A stretch of DNA of 5,143 bases from Fimbriimonadales bacterium (GTDB lineage Bacteria; Armatimonadota; Fimbriimonadia; Fimbriimonadales; Fimbriimonadaceae): positions 1 through 5,143 of the forward strand of contig JAPLCS010000285.1 in the NCBI GenBank assembly GCA_026392145.1. Direction: 5' to 3'. Within the stretch, counting starts at the first letter, position 1, and every line of letters begins with the position of its first letter. Positions 1-5,143 of the stretch are shown here, piece by piece. The notes beneath the pieces are model-generated. The model saw nothing but the letters and a program-made list of their open reading frames with translations, had not been told where the DNA came from and made no database searches. The position numbers were made by a program, and so were the translations under genes.

Positions 1-1116
1 AAAGTAGTCAACTCAACTATGATGATTGCTCAGAATGAGAAGTTGAGGGCCTTTGCGACAAGTAAATTTAAGACGCTACTCCTCGAAGTTTCGCGAGATC
101 CTGCGATGCTTGTCTGGCTCGATGGTCAAGATAATATTAAAGGACGTGCGAATGAGAATTTTGCCCGAGAACTCTTCGAATTGTTTACATTAGGTGTGGG
201 ACATTACGAAGAAAAGGACATTCAGGAAGCGGCGCGAGCTTTTACAGGATGGAGTTTCGTTCGTGGAAAGGGCTCTAAGTATGCACGTGCCGAATATCTG
301 TTTAAGCCCGCACTTCACGACACTGGCTTAAAAACTGTTTTAGGCAAGTCGGGAAATCTGACTGGAGAGGACGTTATCGACCACGTTTGCAGTTTGCCAA
401 GGACCGCTGAGTTTATTGTTCAAAAGTTGTGGAATTGGTTTGTCTATCCTCATCCACAACCAGCAACGTTGAAACCATTTATTGATGGGTTTATCAAGTC
501 TGATCTGGATATCAAGGTGCTTTTGCGACAGATTATGACCTCTGAGGAGTTCTACTCAGAGAGGTCAGTTCGGATGGTGGTGAAAAACCCTGTTGATTTT
601 TGCCTGACTACGTTGAGGGCTATGGGTATTGGGGAAACTATTGCTCAGGGTCTTGCCTCTGTGCCGCCTATGGATGACGAAGATGCTCGACAAACTGCAT
701 TAAAGAGCAAAATTGGGATTGCTGTTGCATGCAGTCAAGCGATGAAGAATCAAGGAATGTGGTTGTTGTTCCCTCCCGATGTGTCGGGTTGGAAGCCGGG
801 AGAAGCGTGGATTACTTCCGCGACAATGGTAGAGCGAATTAACTGGGCGAATCGAATCCTCGGCACGACTGGTCGGGGAACTTTGGGAAGGTATCCAATC
901 TTTAACCTTTTGAGTGCTGATACGACCCCGATGGGAATTGCACAAAAGCTCTGCTCTATTTATGATGCACCTATCAAAGGCAGAAAATTGGTTTTACTTG
1001 CCGAGGCTGCTGAGAAAGCAATGGCAGGTGAGCCGTTAACTCAGAAAAACGCACCTCTAGTTGCATCTACTGTAACCAAGCTAATTTTTGGAACCCCAGA
1101 GTACCAATTCGCATGA
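1..1116 (+). CDS. DUF1800 family protein, C-terminal part (5' end outside window)
   Basis: The frame is open from base 1. The first ATG (19) is probably internal: the residues before it (KVVNST) join the following MMIAQNEKLR into a stretch typical of the middle of DUF1800 proteins, so about 100-200 N-terminal residues are likely missing. Numbering from that Met, family hallmarks are the DPAML..LD segment (27-35), the NENFARELFELFTLG block with QEAARAFTGW (45-78), HDTGLKTVLG (100-109), the FIVQKLWNWFV helix (132-142), a KNPVDF segment (189-194), FPPDVSGWKPGEAWI (251-265), and the closing TPEYQFA. The C-terminus looks complete. The biochemical role of the family is not established. Members are often exported and often paired with a DUF1501 gene; none follows here, so a partner would have to be upstream or elsewhere. 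The next gene starts 19 bases downstream on the same strand, suggesting co-transcription. No frameshift is visible. The family call is firm; the function is unknown. Confidence 0.93.
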   Translation, partial: KVVNSTMMIAQNEKLRAFATSKFKTLLLEVSRDPAMLVWLDGQDNIKGRANENFARELFELFTLGVGHYEEKDIQEAARAFTGWSFVRGKGSKYARAEYLFKPALHDTGLKTVLGKSGNLTGEDVIDHVCSLPRTAEFIVQKLWNWFVYPHPQPATLKPFIDGFIKSDLDIKVLLRQIMTSEEFYSERSVRMVVKNPVDFCLTTLRAMGIGETIAQGLASVPPMDDEDARQTALKSKIGIAVACSQAMKNQGMWLLFPPDVSGWKPGEAWITSATMVERINWANRILGTTGRGTLGRYPIFNLLSADTTPMGIAQKLCSIYDAPIKGRKLVLLAEAAEKAMAGEPLTQKNAPLVASTVTKLIFGTPEYQFA

Positions 1117-1135
1117 ACCTTGATAGGTTACGGCA

Positions 1136-1564
1136 ATGGTAAGTGTTATCTCGCCAGAACGGTGGAAGATATGGTGTGAGAGGCATCAGTTACCGGTAGC
1201 GGAAAGTCTATTTAGCTCGAGCACTTGTTATTTTGGCTTCGGAATGAGATCTAGGCCCGGAACTTTACTTGTTACTTCGACGCAAATGATTCACCAATCT
1301 TATTCGGTGAGGGACACCTATTGGGCAATGTTTGAAAAACCTGAAAGGGTTGTTGCGGACGTGAGTGGAATCAAATCAGTTCAAACTGTTATGCTACCGC
1401 TTTGGCTTCAGATAGCTCACACTACCGGTAAGGGGGCAACCTTGATCGAGTTTATAGATGGCAGTACTTGGGAGTTGGTAATTCACGAAGTTGAAAGCGA
1501 GTTTATTGAAACAGTGTGTCGTCTTACCGGATTGAAAAATCCTTCCGATAAGACGATTGGTTAG
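1136..1564 (+). CDS. Small hypothetical protein, possible PH/GRAM-like fold
   Basis: A 142-residue protein that I do not recognise firmly. It has no signal peptide and no clear membrane helix; the most hydrophobic stretch is VQTVMLPLWLQIA at 82-94. The pattern GTLLVTSTQMIHQSY (42-56), then DVSGIKSVQTVMLP (75-88), then IEFIDGSTWELVIH (104-117) and a final helix with FIETVCRLTG (123-132) recalls bacterial PH-like/GRAM-like domains, where a 'turns-on-a-reporter-strand, then Ile-x-Ser-Val' arrangement of beta-strands ends in one helix. This is inference from strand pattern only. The ATG at 1136 is preceded by a modest AGGT (1125-1128) at about seven bases. It follows the DUF1800 gene by 19 bases and so is probably co-transcribed, but no functional link is evident. 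Its stop overlaps the stop of the convergent beta-helix gene by four bases, and its last 14 codons or so contain a strong inverted repeat. That it is a real gene is supported by the tight spacing and protein-like composition. Confidence 0.72.
   Translation: MVSVISPERWKIWCERHQLPVAESLFSSSTCYFGFGMRSRPGTLLVTSTQMIHQSYSVRDTYWAMFEKPERVVADVSGIKSVQTVMLPLWLQIAHTTGKGATLIEFIDGSTWELVIHEVESEFIETVCRLTGLKNPSDKTIG
1519..1556. terminator. 13-bp inverted repeat at convergent gene junction, possible shared terminator
   Basis: Arms 1519-1531 (tcgtcttaccgga) and 1544-1556 (tccgataagacga) are complementary over 13 positions except one, and enclose a 12-base loop. In a minus-strand transcript the exception is a G-U wobble, so the stem is continuous; in a plus-strand transcript it is a C-A mismatch. 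The hairpin starts five bases past the stop of the minus-strand beta-helix gene and lies within the coding 3' end of the plus-strand gene. Neither side has a classic uridine run directly after the stem: the minus side continues CACACTGTTTC, and the plus side is T-rich (ttggttagttagttgg) with a six-T run only about 20 bases on. It could be a non-canonical terminator, a 3'-end-stabilising hairpin, or both. The structure itself is directly seen; termination is inferred. Confidence 0.5.
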
Positions 1565-3765
1565 TTAGTTGGTGCCTTTTTTACATCGAGGCGGATCATC
1601 ACGTAGCCGTCTATTTGGAAATGTTCCACTCGGATTTTATGGTCTCCACCCAGGTGCACTTTTGCCTCATAGGCGGTTGGTCCTTGGTATTTCCAAGCGT
1701 CAATGATGAGGGCCCCGTCTAGATACACTTTGACTCCGTCATCTGTCGTAGTTGTGATGACATAGTCACCAGGTGCGATGCTGAATGTGCCTTCGGCAGT
1801 GGTTCCAAAGTAACCCTTTTTGACTTCGGGTGGAAATGCAGCGGGACCCGTAAAATCAAGTTTCCGGCGCCTGAGGAATGCAAACGGACTCTTTGCAACT
1901 TCTCGGAACATACCTAGTTTGGTGCGGGGGTCAGACTTTTCATCCCATTGGAAGAAACTCACCACCCAACTTATATCTAAGTCAAACGCCTTCCATCCAA
2001 ATGTGATTGGAGTTCCTGCTGGGCTTGCTATTCCCCGGTAGTCAACGGTGCGACCTCCAACGTATTCGAGCGCGAGGTCTTTTTCTGGTTGCTTTATGTC
2101 GTTCTTGACCCAGATCACTCCCGGCACATTGCCGGACTTTGATTTAGACTCAAGACCGATTAGTTTCTTAGCTTTCCATGTGCCTTTTGGACCGAGAATT
2201 TCTAGTTTTCGCCAGCCGTCTTCGACTTCCTTTGTTTCCACTAGTTTGGGTTGCTGCCCTGTGTAGGGACCCCATTCGTCCACTAAGATGGTTTTCCTTC
2301 CGCCTTCATTTGGTTTGAGGAATGGCCACTTACCTCCTGTTAAACGTTTTGGAGATTGGGGGTAGAGACCCTCATCGTCTTTCGGGTCCCAGTCCATGGG
2401 ACCGAATTGAGTTGGCATTGGCTCCACTCGATTCTTGGCTGCTTCTGCGGTTTTGGGAATTTTCGGGTCGTTTGCTTTGCAGTGAACGCAGTTATCAATA
2501 ATCTTTATTCCTTTGGAGTCTTCTGATACTTGGAATAGCGAGTTGAACGTCGTGTTTCGTTCGAAGAGAAGGTTCGTCGTTCTTTTGATATCTAGGGCAG
2601 TTGTTTGGGAATAGAAGTTATTGGAGGTTATTGACCAGTCACGACTCTTAGTGTCTCGATGTTTGGGATAACCCCAATTAGGGTCTTCGCTGGCATTTGC
2701 CCAGATTTGAATGTCCTTTTGATTTCCCGCAAATGAGTTCTCTTCGACTTTGTTGTTTTGGCCATGCTCGTGGGCAATTCCAACTTCGCAGTCGGTAATT
2801 AGGTTTGAGGCGATGAGTGTGTCGTAGCTGTAGCCTGTCCAAAACCCGTGCCAGCACTCTTTGATTCTGTTGTTAACGAACTGATTGCGGCTAAATGTCG
2901 CTTCTATTCCATTGGTTGGAGCGAAGCTGAAGTCATTGCCATACACGACATTATCGTTGCAGCCACCTTCACCTTTATCCATCGTGGATTGACCTGCCCA
3001 GAGGAAAAATCCATCGCCGCTGTGGGTGACGGAATTGTATGCAAAAAGGTTTTTATTCGACTGCTCGTAGATGAGGATCCCTGCTGAATCTTGTCCACGT
3101 TGATACACGCCGTGTGAGTAGCCCCGGACACAGTAGTCAATGTTGTTGTGCATGACTTTGTTGTTGCTGGAGCGATACATTCCGAGCCCGATTCCGCTCA
3201 GATAAGAGAGGTTGGAATTCCAGATGAGCCCCTTGTTTGATCTCATCAGCATGAGACCGCATTGACCTCCGGTCACGGTAAGACCTTTGACTTCAAATCC
3301 ATTGACGTCTTTTAGATAAGCACCTGCTCCGTACCTTAGCCATTCGTCCTTTTCATTTTGGTGGAAGCTCATCCAATCTGATAGGTCTTCGCGCTCTGGA
3401 GTCGATAGTAGTTTTTGTTTCCAATTGAAGCTAAAGTTGCAATCAACTAACTTCAGATTTTCACATTTCTCTGCCAACAGGGCGACCTTGTATCCTTTCA
3501 CGGTGAGGTTTTTAATGACTATGTTTTTGCCAGAAACTTGGACACCAAGTCCTTTTCTTTGGTCGGGTTCGGTAGAGCTAGGTGTGCCGGAAAGTACAAA
3601 CCCGGTGAAGTCCAGAGTGATGTTATTGCCTTTTATCACGATGGCGGGGCTGTTGAGATTTTCGTTGGTTTCGACCAGGTAGGCACCCGGTTTCGGTTTA
3701 GTTGTCGTGGTGAATGTAAACTTCGGCGACTGAAGGGCAATCGAAATCAATCCAGCGAGAATCAT
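1561..3765 (-). CDS. Exported right-handed parallel beta-helix protein with C-terminal PA14 domain
   Basis: A 734-residue protein. Residues 1-10 form a very short hydrophobic leader (MILAGLISIA) with a Ser-Ile-Ala cleavage-like end but no basic n-region. Residues 40-430 are a NosD-like beta-helix: an opening AIVIKGNNITLDFTGFVLSG (41-60), then many ~22-residue coils rich in Asn and Gly such as NNKVMHNNI, NKNLFAYNSV, NDNVVYGND and NKVEENSF. The helix ends near a CVHC pair (426-429). A Pro-rich linker follows, then VDEWGPY (495-501) and a beta-rich segment. A PA14 domain spans about 596-728, with GDYVITTTTDDGVKVYLDG (666-684), IIDAW, and LGGDHKIRVEHF near the end. Beta-helices of this kind include polysaccharide lyases, epimerases and binding proteins; PA14 often binds glycans. 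Catalytic residues cannot be assigned. It lies 61 bases after a sugar permease on the same strand, suggesting a role in handling the imported glycan. The ATG at 3765 lacks a Shine-Dalgarno site; no other ATG, GTG or TTG lies between the upstream in-frame stop (3805-3807) and it. Confidence 0.9.
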   Translation of the reverse strand: MILAGLISIALQSPKFTFTTTTKPKPGAYLVETNENLNSPAIVIKGNNITLDFTGFVLSGTPSSTEPDQRKGLGVQVSGKNIVIKNLTVKGYKVALLAEKCENLKLVDCNFSFNWKQKLLSTPEREDLSDWMSFHQNEKDEWLRYGAGAYLKDVNGFEVKGLTVTGGQCGLMLMRSNKGLIWNSNLSYLSGIGLGMYRSSNNKVMHNNIDYCVRGYSHGVYQRGQDSAGILIYEQSNKNLFAYNSVTHSGDGFFLWAGQSTMDKGEGGCNDNVVYGNDFSFAPTNGIEATFSRNQFVNNRIKECWHGFWTGYSYDTLIASNLITDCEVGIAHEHGQNNKVEENSFAGNQKDIQIWANASEDPNWGYPKHRDTKSRDWSITSNNFYSQTTALDIKRTTNLLFERNTTFNSLFQVSEDSKGIKIIDNCVHCKANDPKIPKTAEAAKNRVEPMPTQFGPMDWDPKDDEGLYPQSPKRLTGGKWPFLKPNEGGRKTILVDEWGPYTGQQPKLVETKEVEDGWRKLEILGPKGTWKAKKLIGLESKSKSGNVPGVIWVKNDIKQPEKDLALEYVGGRTVDYRGIASPAGTPITFGWKAFDLDISWVVSFFQWDEKSDPRTKLGMFREVAKSPFAFLRRRKLDFTGPAAFPPEVKKGYFGTTAEGTFSIAPGDYVITTTTDDGVKVYLDGALIIDAWKYQGPTAYEAKVHLGGDHKIRVEHFQIDGYVMIRLDVKKAPTN

Positions 3766-3773
3766 AATTTCAT

Positions 3774-3797
3774 TAAAGCAGAGTTGAACCCGCTTTA
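3774..3797 (-). promoter_or_regulatory. Small hairpin just upstream of the beta-helix gene start
   Basis: On the minus strand, TAAAGCGGG (3797-3789) pairs with CTC plus GCTTTA (3783-3781 and 3779-3774) around a five-base TTCAA loop, with one bulged base at 3780 and one G-U pair. It occupies much of the 61-base gap between the permease stop and the beta-helix ATG and ends eight bases before that ATG, where a Shine-Dalgarno site would be expected but none is seen. It is not followed by a T run, so it is not a typical terminator. It could be an mRNA processing or translation-control element that sets the beta-helix level apart from the transporter, or a chance pairing. Confidence 0.3.
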
Positions 3798-3826
3798 GGT
3801 TAGGTTACTTACGATCAATTTTCAAC

Positions 3827-4726
3827 TTATTTGATGCCTGTCATGACAATGCCTTTGACAAAGTATCGTTGTCCGAGGAAGAAGAGCACCATGATTGGAA
3901 TCATGACCAGCACTGAACCAGCCATCAGTAGCTCCCATTGGTTTTGATTTAGAGCACGGTAGGTTGCGAGACCGAGTTCCAGAGTTTGATTCTCGGGGCT
4001 ATTGAGAATGACAAGTGGCCCCATGAAGTCCTTCCAGTTGTAAATGAAGGCGAAGATTCCAACCGTTGCCATTGCTGGACCCATGTTGGGGATAAGTAGT
4101 TTCCAGAAAATTGTTGCGTGATTTGCGCCGTCAATAAGCGCAGCTTCATCGATATCTCGGGGAATTCCCATGAGAAACTGCCTGAGAAGAAAAATATTGT
4201 AAGCCCCGCCACCGAAAAACGCGGGGATGGTCATCGGATAGAACGTATCGATCCAGCCTAGATATTTCCAAAGGACATATTGTGGAATCATGGTGACGAT
4301 TCCAGGGAGCATCATAGTGCTTAGCAACAGCATGAAGAGTTGGTCTCTACCTCTGAATTTGAGCCTTGCAAATGCGTAGGCAACTAGGCTCGAACTGATC
4401 ATAACGCCCAGTGTGCTCACAAATGCGATGATTACCGAGTTTCTGAAGAAAAGGAGAAAAGGAGCGTTCGGGTTGGAAAGCACCTTCTGATAATTTTCCC
4501 ACGTCAATCCTTTTGGCCATGCCCATGCTGAACTTCCCGCTAGTTCTCCGGGGGTCTTTAGAGACATGACAATCATCATGTAAAACGGTGTGAGGGAAAG
4601 CACCACTCCAATGAGCAAAACCATCCAGAGGAGGGCTCGGAGAATTTTAGCTGTGAGCTCCGCTCTGGCGGTAACTTTTTTCCAGTCTTTGGCTAAGGCG
4701 TCGGGATTGACTACTGATTTGCTCAT
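3827..4726 (-). CDS. Carbohydrate ABC transporter permease, MalG/UgpE type
   Basis: A complete 299-residue inner-membrane permease of the binding-protein-dependent sugar importer family (CUT1 type), at the usual length. A cytoplasmic N-terminus (1-30) is followed by a first membrane segment (about 31-53) with the family's LTPFYMMIVMSLKTPGEL, a periplasmic loop with the WPKGLTWENYQKVL motif (70-83), then further segments near 95-120, 128-150, 163-183, 215-232 and 266-286. The conserved EAA loop that docks the ATPase is at 193-213: D-EAALIDGA, then nine residues on, KLLIP. RLKFRGRDQLF (121-131) and the closing QRYFVKGIVMTGIK are also standard. The ATG at 4726 has a strong Shine-Dalgarno site at six bases. 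It follows the partner permease by 34 bases, and the two should form the heterodimeric channel. The transported sugar cannot be read from the sequence. No ATPase or binding-protein gene is present; the ATPase is often encoded elsewhere for this family. Confidence 0.96.
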   Translation of the reverse strand: MSKSVVNPDALAKDWKKVTARAELTAKILRALLWMVLLIGVVLSLTPFYMMIVMSLKTPGELAGSSAWAWPKGLTWENYQKVLSNPNAPFLLFFRNSVIIAFVSTLGVMISSSLVAYAFARLKFRGRDQLFMLLLSTMMLPGIVTMIPQYVLWKYLGWIDTFYPMTIPAFFGGGAYNIFLLRQFLMGIPRDIDEAALIDGANHATIFWKLLIPNMGPAMATVGIFAFIYNWKDFMGPLVILNSPENQTLELGLATYRALNQNQWELLMAGSVLVMIPIMVLFFLGQRYFVKGIVMTGIK

Positions 4727-4732
4727 TGTTTT

Positions 4733-4738
4733 CCTCCT
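4733..4738 (-). promoter_or_regulatory. Strong Shine-Dalgarno site of the MalG-type permease
   Basis: AGGAGG on the minus strand, followed by six bases (AAAACA) and then the ATG at 4726. It fixes the start of the second permease and contrasts with the missing site before the beta-helix gene in the same operon. Confidence 0.85.
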
Positions 4739-4760
4739 GTGTACTTTGCGTTCCTCATCC

Positions 4761-5143
4761 TCATTTTGCGTCCGCCTCGTAGTAGACCCATTTGCTGGCT
4801 TTGAACTGCACTAAGGTGATTGCCATGACGACGAAGAACAGCACCCATCCTAAGGCACTGGCGTAGCCCATTCGTAGGTTTTGGAAGGCGTTACCGAATA
4901 GATGGAAGACGTAGAATCGGGTTGCATCGTTTGGCCCTCCGTTTGTCATTACAAAGGCTTGGGTGAATGCTTGGAAGGCACCGATGAGACCTGTGATTAA
5001 GATGAAGAAAATCGTAGGTGTCAACAGCGGGAGAGTGACATTTTTGAATCGACCCAAGATACCAGCACCATCTAGAGTTGCGGCTTCATAGTAGTACTGC
5101 GGAATGCCTTGGAGACCAGCTAGAAACACGACGGTTCCGCCTC
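4761..5143 (-). CDS. Carbohydrate ABC transporter permease, MalF/UgpA type, C-terminal part (5' end outside window)
   Basis: The last ~127 residues of an inner-membrane sugar permease whose usual length is about 290-320. The frame stays open to the window edge. A GTG at 5127-5129 is only an internal valine, because the residues before it (GGTV) continue the family's membrane segment into VFLAGLQGIPQYYYEAA. Counting from that valine, the EAA ATPase-docking loop is at 15-35: EAATLDGAG, then FKNVTLPLL. A membrane segment follows at about 37-60, then MTNGGPNDATRFYVFHLFG (61-79), the AFQNLRMGYASALGW block (81-95), a last membrane segment (94-109), and the typical end SKWVYYEADAK. It precedes the MalG-type permease by 34 bases, as expected for the two halves of one importer. 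A substrate-binding protein gene is likely to lie upstream, outside the window. Substrate unknown. Confidence 0.95.
   Translation of the reverse strand, partial: GGTVVFLAGLQGIPQYYYEAATLDGAGILGRFKNVTLPLLTPTIFFILITGLIGAFQAFTQAFVMTNGGPNDATRFYVFHLFGNAFQNLRMGYASALGWVLFFVVMAITLVQFKASKWVYYEADAK

Noticed and set aside
700..945. 81-codon open frame on the minus strand within the DUF1800 gene
   Set aside because: It lies wholly antisense to a well-supported family gene, has low-complexity, Ser/Arg/His-rich composition and no recognisable domain.
1820..3087. Several plus-strand open frames of 72-79 codons (1820-2041, 2048-2266, 2848-3087) opposite the beta-helix gene
   Set aside because: They are antisense shadows of a long gene with clear repeat and PA14 signatures, and their translations look random.
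2904..3140. 78-codon minus-strand frame overlapping the beta-helix gene in another frame
   Set aside because: It is fully contained in the beta-helix coding region, with Ser/Thr-rich filler composition and no independent support.
3425..3798. Plus-strand open frames of 85 and 86 codons near the beta-helix 5' end
   Set aside because: They are antisense to the conserved first coils of the beta-helix and overlap each other in different frames.
3798..3807. Tandem GGTTA GGTTA in the permease/beta-helix gap
   Set aside because: Two copies of five bases are too short to be meaningful; no further copies are seen nearby.
3821..3826. GTTGAA at the start of the gap (minus strand) complementary to TTCAAC further on
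   Set aside because: It is only six base pairs with a loop of about 30 bases, and it competes with the better hairpin at 3774-3797.
3949..4212. 87-codon minus-strand frame inside the MalG-type permease
   Set aside because: It is an alternate-frame shadow; the permease frame carries the EAA loop here.
4590..4814. 74-codon plus-strand frame across the permease junction
   Set aside because: It is antisense to the permease ends and the strong Shine-Dalgarno site, with no recognisable domain.
5127..5129. GTG as a possible start of the right-edge permease
   Set aside because: The open frame and the family pattern continue upstream to the window edge, so this codon is an internal valine and the gene is simply truncated by the window.

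Overview
The window carries five protein-coding genes on two converging blocks, with almost no non-coding DNA. Base composition is moderate, near or slightly below half G+C by eye. No RNA genes, CRISPR arrays, insertion sequences or phage genes are visible. A DUF1800 protein, a secreted parallel beta-helix/PA14 protein and MalF/MalG-type sugar permeases, together with a very short secretion leader ending in a Ser-Ile-Ala/Leu-Gln pattern, fit a free-living heterotroph. Armatimonadota (Fimbriimonadales-like) or a Planctomycetota relative is my best guess. This is inference from gene families only, since there is no rRNA or other phylogenetic marker here.

Left block, plus strand: the C-terminal ~371 residues of a DUF1800 protein (1-1116, truncated by the left window edge), then after 19 bases a small cytosolic-looking protein of 142 residues (1136-1564) that resembles bacterial PH/GRAM-like domains but that I cannot assign firmly.

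Right block, minus strand, read from the right edge: the C-terminal part of a MalF/UgpA-type sugar ABC permease (4761-5143, truncated), a complete MalG/UgpE-type permease (3827-4726) behind a strong Shine-Dalgarno site, and a 734-residue exported right-handed beta-helix protein with a C-terminal PA14 domain (1561-3765). Spacings of 34 and 61 bases suggest one operon. The two permeases would form the membrane channel of a carbohydrate importer. The beta-helix protein is a plausible extracytoplasmic partner that binds or cleaves the glycan whose fragments are imported. The substrate-binding protein and ATPase are not in the window.

The two blocks meet tail to tail with stop codons overlapping by four bases (1561-1564). 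A 13-bp inverted repeat with a 12-base loop lies at this junction, inside the 3' end of the small plus-strand gene and five bases past the beta-helix stop. It is the most interesting non-coding signal here. A second, weaker hairpin sits just upstream of the beta-helix start, which has no Shine-Dalgarno site and whose 5' end may hide a one-base frameshift. I see no convincing case for a wholly new system. The best lead is the transporter plus beta-helix/PA14 pairing.
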